A stretch of DNA of 64,000 bases. Source: Glutamicibacter protophormiae. GTDB taxonomy: Bacteria; Actinomycetota; Actinomycetes; Actinomycetales; Micrococcaceae. Numbering within the stretch: the first letter of the stretch is position 1; each line of letters starts with the position of its first letter. Both the position numbers and the translations under genes were made by a program. The notes beneath the pieces are model-generated. The model saw only the letters and a program-made list of their open reading frames with translations, had not been told where the DNA came from and searched no databases. This document shows positions 17,484 to 26,754 of the stretch, piece after piece. Where the stretch lies: assembly GCF_014647495.1 (NCBI RefSeq), contig NZ_BMPH01000008.1, positions 1-64,000 on the forward strand, written 5' to 3'.

Positions 17484-19400
17484 ATGGCGCAGACCTACCG
17501 CCAGGCCTTTGACCAGGCGAGCACCGATCCGGAGACATTCTGGCTTGAGGCTGCCAAAGATATCCAATGGGATTCGGCGCCGACATCGGCGGTCGATGCT
17601 TCGCGCAAACCGTTGTACAACTGGTTCCCCGACGGCATGCTGAACCTGTCGGTCAATGCGCTGGATCGCCACGTGGCCGCCGGCCGCGGCGACCAGGCTG
17701 CGCTGATCTACGATTCCGCCATGCTGGGAACCACCCAGACCTACACCTACGCCCAGCTGCTGCATGAAGTCGAGATCTTCGCCGGCGTGCTCGCGGGACG
17801 CGGGGTGAAGACCGGGGACCGTGTGCTGATCTACATGCCGATGGTGCCGCAGGCCTTGATCTCCATGCTCGCCTGCGCCCGTATCGGAGCCGTGCACTCG
17901 GTGGTCTTCGGCGGCTTCGCGCCCAAGGAACTGGCCGCGCGCATCACCGACTGCGCTCCGGTGGCGATCGTGGCCGCGACCGGCGGCATCGAGCCTTCGC
18001 GCCGCATCGAGTACCTGCCGGCGGTGGCCGAGGCGCTGAGCCTGGCCGAGCCGGCGGTGAAGGATGTCATCGTCGCGCACCGCGACGGGTTCGCGCACTC
18101 CCTGGACGAATACCAGGGCAAGCCGATCAACGGGCAGGACATCAACTGGCTTGACTGGGGCCAGCTGGCCGAAACCGCGCAGCCGGCCGCACCGGTCTCG
18201 GTGCCGTCCACGCACCCGCTGTACGTGCTCTACACCTCCGGCACCACCGGCGCACCCAAGGGCGTGGTGCGCGACACCGGCGGCTACGCCACCGCGCTGC
18301 AGTTCTCCATGAACGCCATCTACGACGTGCACCCGGGGGACACCATGTTCACCGCTTCGGATGTGGGCTGGGTCGTGGGGCACTCGTACATCGTCTACGC
18401 GCCGCTGATCGCCGGCGCCACCACGGTGCTCTACGAGGGCAAGCCGGTGGGCACCCCGGATGCCGGCGTGTTCGGCCGCATCATCGAGGACCACAAGGTC
18501 ACCACCATGTTCACCGCGCCCACCGCGCTGCGTGCGGTGCGCAAGGCCGACCCGAGCGGCGAGATGATGACCTCCCACGACCTGTCCAGCCTGCGGGCGC
18601 TGTTCGTGGCCGGCGAGCGCCTGGATCCGGATACCTACCACTTCACCTCCGAGCTGCTGAACATCCCGGTGGTGGACAACTGGTGGCAGACCGAAACCGG
18701 TTGGCCGATCGCCTCGAACCCGCTGGGCCTGGAGCCGCTGCCCGCCAAGGCCGGCAGCCCCACCACCCCGGTGCCGGGCTTCGATGTGCAGATCCGCGAC
18801 GCCCTGGGCGAGGAAGTGGCCGCGGGCGAGGAGGGCAACATCGTGGTCCGCCTGCCGCTGCCGCCGGGCGCACTGGTGACCCTGTGGGGCAACGACCAGC
18901 GTTTCATCGACACCTACCTGAGCCAGATCGACGGCTTCTACCTCACCGGCGACTCCGGCTTCCTCGACGAGGACGGCTACCTGTTCGTGATGGGCCGCAC
19001 CGACGACGTGATCAACGTGTCCGGCCACCGCCTGTCCACCGGTGCCATGGAGCAGGTGCTGGCGAGCCACCCTGCCGTCGCCGAATGCGCGGTGATCGGC
19101 CTGGCCGATGCGCTCAAGGGCCAGCGTGCCAGCGGCTACGTGGTGCTGAAGTCCGGGGTTGAAGCGGACGAGGAAGCGCTGAAGAAGGAGATCGTGGCCC
19201 TGGTGCGCCAGCACATCGGCCCGGTGGCCGACTTCCGCGAGGTCACCGTGGTGGCTGCGCTGCCCAAGACCCGTTCGGGCAAGATCCTGCGCAAGACCAT
19301 GCGCCAGATTGCCGACGGCAAGGACTACACGGTGCCCTCGACCATCGAGGACACCGCGGTGCTTGACGAACTGATGCCGTTGCTGCGTCCGGAAGCCTAA
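17484..19400 (+). CDS. prpE: propionyl-CoA synthetase
   Basis: 638 residues of the acyl-adenylate family. YTSGTTGAPKG (about 249, P-loop-like A3 motif), WWQTETGWP (A5), YLTGDSGFLDEDGY (A7) and the catalytic Lys in PKTRSGKILRKT (A10, about 601) are all intact, so activation of the acid and its conversion to the CoA thioester are expected. Propionate is inferred as substrate from the adjacent prpDBC operon; acetate is the alternative. ATG at 17484 follows GGAGGAGAACACC. The 3' end is closed by a bidirectional terminator. Confidence 0.9.
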   Translation: MAQTYRQAFDQASTDPETFWLEAAKDIQWDSAPTSAVDASRKPLYNWFPDGMLNLSVNALDRHVAAGRGDQAALIYDSAMLGTTQTYTYAQLLHEVEIFAGVLAGRGVKTGDRVLIYMPMVPQALISMLACARIGAVHSVVFGGFAPKELAARITDCAPVAIVAATGGIEPSRRIEYLPAVAEALSLAEPAVKDVIVAHRDGFAHSLDEYQGKPINGQDINWLDWGQLAETAQPAAPVSVPSTHPLYVLYTSGTTGAPKGVVRDTGGYATALQFSMNAIYDVHPGDTMFTASDVGWVVGHSYIVYAPLIAGATTVLYEGKPVGTPDAGVFGRIIEDHKVTTMFTAPTALRAVRKADPSGEMMTSHDLSSLRALFVAGERLDPDTYHFTSELLNIPVVDNWWQTETGWPIASNPLGLEPLPAKAGSPTTPVPGFDVQIRDALGEEVAAGEEGNIVVRLPLPPGALVTLWGNDQRFIDTYLSQIDGFYLTGDSGFLDEDGYLFVMGRTDDVINVSGHRLSTGAMEQVLASHPAVAECAVIGLADALKGQRASGYVVLKSGVEADEEALKKEIVALVRQHIGPVADFREVTVVAALPKTRSGKILRKTMRQIADGKDYTVPSTIEDTAVLDELMPLLRPEA

Positions 19401-19415
19401 ACCGGAACCGGCTCG

Positions 19416-19463
19416 AAAACCCGTGCCCGGCCTGCGAAACATCGCTGGCCGGGCACGGGTTTT
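19416..19463. terminator. bidirectional terminator between prpE and the VIT1 gene
   Basis: Arms 19416-19432 and 19447-19463 pair over 17 bases (AAAACCCGTGCCCGGCC and complement), giving a T run on both strands. It serves the convergent prpE and VIT1/CCC1 genes. Confidence 0.9.
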
Positions 19464-19480
19464 CTCGTTGTGCGCGGTAT

Positions 19481-20221
19481 TTAGCTGACCGCGACGCCGA
19501 ACAGCAGCCCGATCAGGTAGGTGGCGGCCATGGTCGCCGAACCCATCAGCACGTTGCGCAGGATCGCCGGCGGCAGCGGGGCGCCGCCCAGCCGTGCGCT
19601 GATCCATCCGGTCAGCAGCAAGCCCAGCACCACTGCCAGCGCGGTGTTGAGGATTTCGCTGCCGACAGGCAGCAGGATCATGGCCAGCGGGATCAGCGCT
19701 CCGACGGTGAAGGCGATGAACGACGACAGGGCCGCATGCCAGGGGCTGGTCAGCTCGTCCGGATCGATGCCCAGCTCCACTTCCGCGTGCGCCGCCAGCG
19801 CGTCATGGGCGGTCAGTTCCTGTGCGACCTGTTTCGCCAGTTCCGCGGACAGCCCGCGCTGCCGGTACAGGCCGGCGAGTTCTTCGAGTTCCTCCTCGGG
19901 CTGCTCGCGCAGCTCGCGCTTTTCCTTGGCAATCAGGGCGCGCTCGGTGTCCCGCTGGGTGCTGACCGAGACGTATTCGCCGCCGGCCATGGAAAACGCG
20001 CCTGCCACCAGGGCTGCGATGCCGGCAGTGGCGATGGCCGCCAGATTTCCGGGAGACGCCGCGGCGACACCGACCACGACGCCGGCCACCGAAACGATGC
20101 CGTCGTTGGCGCCGAGCACCCCGGCCCGCAGCCAGTTAAGCCGCTGGCCCACGTTGTCCTCGACGTGTGCTTCGCCCGGGTGCTGCACGGCGGAAATAAT
20201 GTCCTGGTTTTCCTCGCTCAT
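19481..20221 (-). CDS. VIT1/CCC1 family metal transporter
   Basis: 246 residues. The first membrane segments contain LRAGVLGANDGIVSVAGVVVGVAAA and FSMAGGEYVSVSTQRD, hallmarks of the VIT1/CCC1 family; a charged cytoplasmic stretch (about 90-160) is followed by three more membrane segments. The central acidic EKRELREQPEEELEEL region matches the metal-binding helices of the family. Probably exports or stores Fe2+ or Mn2+. It appears monocistronic; the start is ATG at 20221. Confidence 0.88.
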   Translation of the reverse strand: MSEENQDIISAVQHPGEAHVEDNVGQRLNWLRAGVLGANDGIVSVAGVVVGVAAASPGNLAAIATAGIAALVAGAFSMAGGEYVSVSTQRDTERALIAKEKRELREQPEEELEELAGLYRQRGLSAELAKQVAQELTAHDALAAHAEVELGIDPDELTSPWHAALSSFIAFTVGALIPLAMILLPVGSEILNTALAVVLGLLLTGWISARLGGAPLPPAILRNVLMGSATMAATYLIGLLFGVAVS

Positions 20222-20288
20222 AGTGCCATCATGCGCGCTTGATGGCGTGCTGACAAGGATGGTTTGGCTTGGTTAAGTTTGCTTCTGA

Positions 20289-21047
20289 TTACCTGCCGGC
20301 CGCGGGGGAGGCCGCCCGGTACTCGTATTCCGGCCGGCCTCGGGTGCCGTGCCGGGGCTGCTTCACCGCGGCCCGGGACTCGGCCAGGTGCTCCAGGTAG
20401 CGGCGGGCGGTGACTCGCGACATGCCCAGCTGTTCGGCCAACTCGGTGGCGGAGAACGCCGTACCCGGGCTGGCGTTCAGGTGCTCGCTGATCTGGGCCA
20501 GGGTTTCGGGGATCAACCCCTTGGGCAGGGTCGTGGAGGCGCTCGCCGTGCGCAGCGCAGAAAAAGCGGTATCCAGCGCGGCCTGGCTTGCATCCGGCCC
20601 GGTGGAGCGCATCGAGGCGATGAACCGGCGGTGGTTCTCCAGCTTCTCGGCAAAGACCGCGAAGGTGAACGGCTTGATCAGGTACTGCGTGATGCCGGTG
20701 GCCACCGCCGAGCGCACGACCGCCAGGTCCCGCACCGCGGTGATGGCGATGATGTCGGTGGTCAGTCCGCGCCCGCGCATGCGCTTGGCCACGTCGATGC
20801 CGTGCAGGTCCGGCAGCGTCATGTCCAGCAGCACCAGGTCGAAGGGTGCCCCGTCCTGCTGGGCGGCGGCGAGCAAGGCCAGCGCCTGCTGCCCGTTGCC
20901 GGCCACCGCGGCGGCGGTGAAGCCTTCAATGCGGTTCACGTAGACCGCGTGGGCCGCCGCCGTGTCGGGTTCGTCGTCGACCACCAGGACCCGCAGCGCA
21001 GGCGGGGTCGCGGCGTCGGGGGTGTTCTCGGCGTGCATCTGGCCCAT
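20289..21047 (-). CDS. response regulator of the CitB/DcuR type
   Basis: About 252 residues. The receiver domain has the acidic pocket VVDDEPD, the phospho-acceptor Asp in VLLDMTLPDLHG and the conserved Lys in YLIKPF; the C-terminal half holds a helix-turn-helix (FSATELAEQLGMSRVTARRYLEHL). This is the architecture of regulators that pair with DcuS/CitA kinases. I chose ATG at 21047 because GGGAGGAG is well placed upstream; GTG at 21080 is also in frame. It probably activates the divergent dctA gene. Confidence 0.88.
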   Translation of the reverse strand: MGQMHAENTPDAATPPALRVLVVDDEPDTAAAHAVYVNRIEGFTAAAVAGNGQQALALLAAAQQDGAPFDLVLLDMTLPDLHGIDVAKRMRGRGLTTDIIAITAVRDLAVVRSAVATGITQYLIKPFTFAVFAEKLENHRRFIASMRSTGPDASQAALDTAFSALRTASASTTLPKGLIPETLAQISEHLNASPGTAFSATELAEQLGMSRVTARRYLEHLAESRAAVKQPRHGTRGRPEYEYRAASPAAGR

Positions 21048-21084
21048 CGGCTCCTCCCGAATTCTGTGTGCCATCTCCACCTGC

Positions 21085-22776
21085 CTAGGTCCGCGGCCTG
21101 AACGGCAGGGTCACGGTGAAGATCGCCCCGGCATCATTGTCCACATTCATTGTGCCATCCAGGCGCAGGACCGCCTGCTGGACCAGCGCGAGCCCCAGCC
21201 CCCGCGGCTGCACCCCGGATTTGGTGCTGACCCCGAAGCGCAGCAGGTTCTCCAGGAATTCCGGCTCGATGCCGGGCCCGGAGTCGGCCACCGCGATGAT
21301 CAGCTCGTCGCCCAGCGCGGTGACCTCCACCCAGACCGTGGCGTCCTCGGTGCCCACCGAGACCTCCAGCGCGTTGTCCAGCAGGTTGCCCACGATGGTG
21401 ACGATGTCGGTCGCCTGGAACGCGTCGGTGGGGATGAAGCCCTGGGCGCTGATATCCAGCTTGATCCCGCGTTCGTGGGCCTGCGCGGCCTTGGCCACCA
21501 GCAGGCTGGAGAGGTAGGCGTCGTCGATGCTGTGCACGATCGCGTCGGTCAGCTGCTGGGAATGCTGCCGGTCGTCCACCGCAAAGGCCAACGCCTGGTC
21601 GGCCTTGCCGCTCTCGATGAGGGTGGCGATGGTGTGCAGCCGGTTGGCGTGCTCGTGGGTCTGGGCGCGCAGCGCGGTGGAGAAGGTCTTCAGCGACTGC
21701 AGCTCCCCGGCCAGCTCCTGCACCTCGGTCAGGTCGCGCAGGGTGAGCATCTGCCCGGTCAGCGGCTGGATCCCGAACCAGCCGCGCCACGGCCCGCCCA
21801 TGCGCGGCAAGTTGGCGTTGGTCAGCCGGGCCGGGCCCTGGGAAACGGACAGCACCGTGTGGGCGCCGAGGTGGATCTCATCCTTGCAGCTGCGCCCCGT
21901 GGTCATAAGGGCGCGCAGGGTTTCGGGCATCTGCACCTGCTGCGGATTCAGGCCCTCGCCGGGCACTTCCTCGGGCAGGTCCAGCAGCCGGGCCGCCTCC
22001 TGGTTGTACAGCACGATGCGGTGCCTGCGGTCCAGCAGCACCAGGCCCTCGCGCACCGAATGCAGCGCGGAGAAGTAGAACGCGTAAAGCCGGCGCAGGC
22101 CGTGCGGACCGAATCCCAGGGTGGCCTGGTTGACATAGCGGGAGAAGAACCAGGCGGAGAATCCTGCCAGCAGCAGGGCCAGCGCCGAGACCAGCAGGAT
22201 CTGCGGCAGCTCGCTGCGGTACTGCAGCTGCAGATTCTGCAGCGTGTAGCCCGAGGAGACCAAACCCACCACGGTGCCGTCGTGGTAGACGGGAGCGATG
22301 GTGCGCACGGAATTGCCCAGCGTGCCCACGGCCTGCTCGTTGAAGATCTCGCCGTTCAGCGCCTGGGTCGTGGATCCGATGTACTTCTGGCCGATCTCCT
22401 GCGGGTTCGGGTGCGTCACGCGGATGCCGTCGGGGGTCATGATCGTGATGAAGTCCAGGGACTGCGCATGGGCCAGGATCTTGTTCGCGTAGGGCTGCAG
22501 CAGCGCGGTGGCATCCGGCCCGGTCAGGGATTCGCTGACGAAAGGGTCGTTGGCCAGTGTGATCGTCACGGCGGCCACCGTGGATTGGCGGTCGTCGAGG
22601 ATGACGCGGTTTTGCTGCTGGTACGTGGCAATTGCCAGCCCGGCCACCACCAGCAGCACCACGAGCATCTGGGCGGCGAAGATCAGCACGGCGAAGGACC
22701 AGCCGTCGCGGGTCAGCGGGGCAGGCTCGCGCGGCGGCGCCTGAACGGCCGGACGATCCGCGAAGTGATCGGTCAT
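21085..22776 (-). CDS. sensor histidine kinase of the CitA/DcuS type
   Basis: 563 residues: membrane segment (about 28-50), extracytoplasmic PAS-like (PDC) sensor domain (about 55-190, with GTLGNSVRTIAPVYHDGTVVGLVSSGY), second membrane segment (about 193-215), cytoplasmic PAS, His box QTHEHANRLHTI, and the HATPase domain with N box NLLDNALE, DSGPGIEPE and RGLGLALV. It senses external C4-dicarboxylates or citrate in its family. Transcribed with the response regulator downstream and away from dctA. Confidence 0.9.
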   Translation of the reverse strand: MTDHFADRPAVQAPPREPAPLTRDGWSFAVLIFAAQMLVVLLVVAGLAIATYQQQNRVILDDRQSTVAAVTITLANDPFVSESLTGPDATALLQPYANKILAHAQSLDFITIMTPDGIRVTHPNPQEIGQKYIGSTTQALNGEIFNEQAVGTLGNSVRTIAPVYHDGTVVGLVSSGYTLQNLQLQYRSELPQILLVSALALLLAGFSAWFFSRYVNQATLGFGPHGLRRLYAFYFSALHSVREGLVLLDRRHRIVLYNQEAARLLDLPEEVPGEGLNPQQVQMPETLRALMTTGRSCKDEIHLGAHTVLSVSQGPARLTNANLPRMGGPWRGWFGIQPLTGQMLTLRDLTEVQELAGELQSLKTFSTALRAQTHEHANRLHTIATLIESGKADQALAFAVDDRQHSQQLTDAIVHSIDDAYLSSLLVAKAAQAHERGIKLDISAQGFIPTDAFQATDIVTIVGNLLDNALEVSVGTEDATVWVEVTALGDELIIAVADSGPGIEPEFLENLLRFGVSTKSGVQPRGLGLALVQQAVLRLDGTMNVDNDAGAIFTVTLPFRPRT

Positions 22777-22964
22777 CTCGGGGCCTTTCCGCGGCGTGTA
22801 GCGCCGCCGGTCTGCGCTGCGGCAGGGATGTACGGGTGCGTGACCAATATGAACTCAACAGAGATGAAAATCACCAGCGCGCACACCATGGACTTAACGA
22901 TTCTACGGAATGCCGTCCGGCAACGACGCCGGAGCGGTTCTCACTCACAGGACAGGTCACCCCC

Positions 22965-24266
22965 ATGGCTATCACCGAGCACGATTCGGCGGCAACCGAT
23001 GCGCCGCAGCAGGTAAAGAAGAAGGACCGGACACACTGGCTGTACATCTCGGTGATCGCCGCGGTGGTGCTCGGCGCGATCATCGGGTTGGTCGCCCCGG
23101 ATCTGGGCAAGGCGCTCAAGCCGCTGGGCGACGGCTTCGTCGCCCTGATCAAGATGATCATCGCCCCGGTGATCTTCTGCACCATCGTGCTGGGCATCGG
23201 TTCCATTGCCAAGGCGGCGACCGTTGGCAAGGTCGGCGGCCTGGCGCTGCTGTACTTCATCAGCATGTCCACCTTCGCACTGGCCCTGGGCCTGATCGTC
23301 GGCAACATCATCCACCCGGGCGAGGGCCTGGACCTTCAGCCGTACGACCCGTCGAAGCCTGCCAGCTCCAATGCCAGCGTCGACTTCTTCATGTCGCTGA
23401 TCCCCGGCTCCCTTCCGGTGCTGCCGACCCTCGTGGTCGCACTGCTGGTCGGTTTCGCGCTGCAGGGCATGGGCAAGAGCGGCGAGCCGGTGCTCAACGG
23501 CATCCAGGCCATCCAGAAGGTCGTCTTCCGCATCATGATGATGATCATGTGGGTTGCGCCGATCGGTGCCTTCGGCGCCATCGCCGCCGTCGTGGGCGCC
23601 ACCGGCTGGGCCGCGATCGGTTCCATGGCCATCCTCATGGGCGCGTTCTACCTGACCTGCATCATCTTCATCGTGTTCGTACTGGGCACCATGCTGCGCC
23701 TCGTCACCGGCCTGAACATCTTCCTGCTGCTGAAGTACCTGGCCCGCGAATACCTGCTGATCTTCTCGACCTCCTCCTCCGAGTCGGCGCTGCCGCGGCT
23801 GATCGCCAAGATGGAGCACGTGGGCGTCTCGAAGCCGGTTGTCGGCATCACCGTTCCGACCGGCTACTCGTTCAACCTTGACGGCACCGCCATCTACCTG
23901 ACCATGTCCGCGCTGTTCGTCTCGACTGCAATGGGCATGCCGATGAACCTCGGTGAGCAGATCGGCCTGCTGGTCTTCATGATCATCGCTTCGAAGGGCG
24001 CCGCCGGCGTGACCGGCGCGGGCTTGGCCACCCTAGCCGCGGGGCTGCAGGCGCACCGTCCGGAGCTGCTCGGCGGCATGGGCGTGATCGTGGGCATCGA
24101 CAAGTTCATGTCCGAGGCGCGCGCCTTGACCAACTTCACCGGCAACGCGGTGGCCACCTTGTTGATCGGCAAGTGGACCCACGAGGTCGACTTGGACCAG
24201 GCCAAGGCCGTGCTCGCCGGCGAGCGTCCATTCGACGAGGCGCTCATGGAAGAAAGCATGCACTAG
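22965..24266 (+). CDS. dctA: C4-dicarboxylate:cation symporter
   Basis: 433 residues of the DAACS family with 8 or more membrane segments. SSSESALPRL (the serine-rich re-entrant loop), VPTGYSFNLDGTAIYLT and the C-terminal GKWTHEVD are family landmarks. Takes up succinate, fumarate and malate with Na+ or H+. ATG at 22965 follows AGGACAGG; the frame is open upstream but that part is not membrane-like. Divergent from the CitA/CitB-type pair across a 188-base gap, so dicarboxylate induction is likely. Confidence 0.92.
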   Translation: MAITEHDSAATDAPQQVKKKDRTHWLYISVIAAVVLGAIIGLVAPDLGKALKPLGDGFVALIKMIIAPVIFCTIVLGIGSIAKAATVGKVGGLALLYFISMSTFALALGLIVGNIIHPGEGLDLQPYDPSKPASSNASVDFFMSLIPGSLPVLPTLVVALLVGFALQGMGKSGEPVLNGIQAIQKVVFRIMMMIMWVAPIGAFGAIAAVVGATGWAAIGSMAILMGAFYLTCIIFIVFVLGTMLRLVTGLNIFLLLKYLAREYLLIFSTSSSESALPRLIAKMEHVGVSKPVVGITVPTGYSFNLDGTAIYLTMSALFVSTAMGMPMNLGEQIGLLVFMIIASKGAAGVTGAGLATLAAGLQAHRPELLGGMGVIVGIDKFMSEARALTNFTGNAVATLLIGKWTHEVDLDQAKAVLAGERPFDEALMEESMH

Positions 24267-24291
24267 CCACCACCAGGCCGAAGCCGTGACG

Positions 24292-24332
24292 ACATCCGCA
24301 CTCCCGTACCCAGCGGGAGTGCGGATGTTTTT
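24292..24332 (+). terminator. terminator after dctA
   Basis: 15-base perfect arms (24292-24306 and 24314-24328) with a 7-base loop followed by TTTTT. Confidence 0.92.
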
Positions 24333-24544
24333 CGTTAACTGCCCCGGCAAGATGCCCGTCCCGGGAGCCTCCGTCGCGGCCAGGGCCGGCCGAATTGCCG
24401 TTCGTGGCAGGAACGGCGGCCACGCACGCATCAACTACGCGATTCAAGGAGCGCGCGGCATTCCGTATTGACGTGTGCGTATTCCTGCCCAAAGCTATAC
24501 GGAACACCTGCGGTTCGTGAGGCTCATCTGGCAATGGGGGATGT

Positions 24545-25348
24545 ATGGCACAGGTACGGCGCCCGGTTGTCGCTGTCGCAACGTTATTGCTTCTCGCGCT
24601 GATACAAGCCGTGGCGGACCCCACGGGCCTTATGGCCCTGGTCGGATACTCCGGTGCCCTGCCTTCCTCCTCGGCAGGTTGGTGGAGCTTCGCGCCGTAT
24701 CTGGTGTTTGTCCCGGTGATGGGGGCGATGGCGTGGTGGGTCGCGCATCGTGCCGGCGAAAGGTTCTGGCTTCTTGCCGCCGGACTCACCCTTGCCGTGC
24801 TGCTGGCCCAGGCGGCTGCCGCATTGGCAATGTCCGGGAACCTCGCGGTGGCCGGCTGGGCTGCCGGGTACGTGGCGGCCAAGGCGGTACCGGCCGCAGT
24901 GATCACCGCCGCGATCACCCGGTGGCTCGGGGGTCCGAGGAGTCCGGGCCGCCATCCGGCCGGACGCAGCCTTCCGCCGGCGCTGGCCTTCGGAGCCCTG
25001 TCCACCCTGCTGTCCGGACTGTGGTGGACCGGCGCCGCCTACGCCCCCGGACTGCCCGTACCGCGGCCGGAACGGGGATTCCTGTCGGTGGCAGTTTCGA
25101 TCGGGCTCCGCCGGAAGCCGGCAAGAGCGGTCTGCCGGTTGCCAGCCGGCATCAAGGTTCACTGCGCTGACCTGAAGCCAGTAAACGCCGGCCGCGGAAA
25201 GCATCTCCCGCAGCCGCAAGCCGAGCACAACGCCATGGGGGAGGCTCTGCAGCTCATCGAACGGCACCATGACGTGCTGGCCGGAAAGGATTTCGCGGGC
25301 TGGCAACCAATAGCCGCGCACTGCGTGCTCCGGGGACTGCCCGGATAG
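24545..25348 (+). CDS. membrane protein, probably truncated and fused to unrelated 3' sequence
   Basis: The frame codes 267 residues. Residues 1 to about 185 look like a genuine actinobacterial membrane protein: an N-terminal hydrophobic segment, then segments around FAPYLVFVPVMGAMAWWVA, AAGLTLAVLLAQAAAALAM, AGYVAAKAVPAAVITAAI and LAFGALSTLLSGLWW, each followed by sensible loops. After SVAVSIGL the composition changes abruptly to Arg/Pro/His-rich sequence without membrane character, and that part is antisense to a degenerate minus-strand gene. I read this as a 5' gene fragment running into foreign sequence. Function unknown. Confidence 0.5.
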   Translation: MAQVRRPVVAVATLLLLALIQAVADPTGLMALVGYSGALPSSSAGWWSFAPYLVFVPVMGAMAWWVAHRAGERFWLLAAGLTLAVLLAQAAAALAMSGNLAVAGWAAGYVAAKAVPAAVITAAITRWLGGPRSPGRHPAGRSLPPALAFGALSTLLSGLWWTGAAYAPGLPVPRPERGFLSVAVSIGLRRKPARAVCRLPAGIKVHCADLKPVNAGRGKHLPQPQAEHNAMGEALQLIERHHDVLAGKDFAGWQPIAAHCVLRGLPG

Positions 25349-25575
25349 CCGCTCATCCGGGCCAACGCCCATCCGCGCCGTTTTCTCGATCTGCGCGACC
25401 GGGGTGGCCGAGAACAACTGGTTGGCCAGCCGCGATCATCCGGAACTGTTGCCCTCCGGCCGTCGTCCAGCTGCGCTTGGCAAAGCACAGAAAACACCAC
25501 GCTGCGTGGTGGACCATCGGCATCAAGCTCGACAGCGCCCACGAATCTGCACGCTGCGAGCATCACTTCTGCTTC
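25150..25575 (-). pseudogene. frameshifted gene remnant, family not recognised
   Basis: On the minus strand two frames give protein-like sequence that together would make one product: 25575-25425 (MLAACRFVGAVELDADG, VFSVLCQAQLDDGRR) and then, after a shift near 25420, 25417-25150 (GYWLPAREILSGQHVM, VPFDELQSLPHGVVLGLRL, MLSAAGVYWLQVSAV). Neither frame has a clear start or a natural end. A decayed or frameshifted gene is the simplest reading; sequencing error at the shift cannot be excluded. I do not recognise the family. Confidence 0.4.
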
Positions 25576-25579
25576 GACG

Positions 25580-25857
25580 GTGCCTGCTGGAAGCATGCTC
25601 CTCTGCGCCGGATCAGCCTTGCCGAAGGAGCCGGGCGGGCCGCTGCCTGCTGACGGTGCGTAGCCCCCGCCGGCACTTTGCGGCCGATCGGAGAAAATAC
25701 CCAGCGTCCATACAACATTTGAGTTAAGGTTCAAGGTAAAGGCTCGCCGTGAAAAAGTTGAAAATACCCCGAATGTCCGTCCCGCCCGATAACCTTTAAA
25801 TGAGCCAAAAGCTCAAAGTTTTTTGTCAGAAATAACGGGAAGTGTGGTTGACCCATC
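25580..25857. other. intergenic region upstream of parA
   Basis: No gene seen. A short hairpin, TGAGC (25801-25805) with GCTCA (25811-25815), precedes AAAGTTTTTT, so a weak terminator is possible. No parS-like TGTTTCACGTGAAACA site is present. Confidence 0.4.
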
Positions 25858-26754
25858 GTGAGCGAGGAACAGGCAAGCAAGGTCCGCGGCGCCGGGATGC
25901 TCAAGGAGCCCCGCCCGGTGGGCCCCACCGGCAAACCACTCTCGGAATTCCCCGTACCCGCCGCCCTGCCGTCCCATGGCCCGGCCCGCGTCATCGCCAT
26001 GGTGAACCAGAAGGGCGGGGTAGGCAAGACCACCTCGACCATCAACCTGGCCGCGGCGCTCGCCGAATACGGCCGCAAGGTGCTGCTGGTGGATTTTGAT
26101 CCGCAGGGCGCCTTGTCCGCCGGCTTCGGCACCAACCCGCATGAAATGGACGTCACCGTCTACAACGTGCTGATGGATCGCAACGTCAAGATCACCGACG
26201 CGATTCGCCACACCGACGTGGAGAACATCGACCTGCTCCCGGCAAACATCGACCTGTCCGCCGCCGAAGTGCAGCTGGTCAACGAGGTTGCCCGCGAGCA
26301 GGTGCTCGAACGCGCGTTGCGCCATGTCATCGACGACTACGATGTGGTGCTCATCGACTGCCAGCCGTCGTTGGGCCTGCTGACCATTAACGCGTTGACC
26401 GCCGCCCACGGCGTCATCATCCCGCTGACCGCCGAATTCTTCGCCCTGCGCGCTGTGGCGCTGCTGATGGAGACCATCGACAAGGTCAAGGACCGGCTGA
26501 ACCAGGTGCTGGAGCTGGATGGCGTGCTCGCCACCATGTACGACGCCCGCACCCTGCACAGCCGCGAGGTCATCACCCGCCTGGACGAGGCCTTCGGCGA
26601 CAAGCTCTTCGAAACCGTCATCAAGCGCACCATCAAGTTCGCAGACGCGAACGTGGCCGCAGAGCCGATTACCTCCTATGCCGCCAACCACCCGGGTGCC
26701 GAGGCCTACCGCAACCTGGCCCGCGAGCTGATCTGGCGTGGTGGTGCCCCGTAA
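25858..26754 (+). CDS. ParA/Soj family ATPase in the scpAB operon
   Basis: 298 residues. After a 40-residue Pro-rich leader comes the deviant Walker A of ParA, NQKGGVGKTT, then VDFDPQG (Walker A') and VLIDCQPSLG (Walker B). It is not paired with a ParB gene but sits first in a conserved actinobacterial operon with scpA and scpB, suggesting a role linked to condensin or chromosome organisation. Start is GTG at 25858; its TAA overlaps the scpA ATG (TAATG). Confidence 0.9.
   Translation: MSEEQASKVRGAGMLKEPRPVGPTGKPLSEFPVPAALPSHGPARVIAMVNQKGGVGKTTSTINLAAALAEYGRKVLLVDFDPQGALSAGFGTNPHEMDVTVYNVLMDRNVKITDAIRHTDVENIDLLPANIDLSAAEVQLVNEVAREQVLERALRHVIDDYDVVLIDCQPSLGLLTINALTAAHGVIIPLTAEFFALRAVALLMETIDKVKDRLNQVLELDGVLATMYDARTLHSREVITRLDEAFGDKLFETVIKRTIKFADANVAAEPITSYAANHPGAEAYRNLARELIWRGGAP

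Noticed and set aside
17322-19607. 761-codon open frame antisense to prpE
   Set aside because: Covers an intact acyl-CoA synthetase gene with all motifs; the antisense product is His/Gly/Arg-rich without domains.
20962-23016. 684-codon plus-strand frame opposite the kinase/regulator genes
   Set aside because: The minus strand codes an intact two-component pair; the plus product is Gln/Gly/Arg-rich shadow.
24244-25005. 253-codon minus-strand frame opposite the membrane-protein fragment
   Set aside because: The plus strand shows proper membrane segments; the antisense product is Ala/Arg/Thr-rich without recognisable features.
25700-25860. parS site near the ParA gene
   Set aside because: No match to the TGTTTCACGTGAAACA consensus was seen; the ParA belongs to the scpAB operon rather than a parABS locus.
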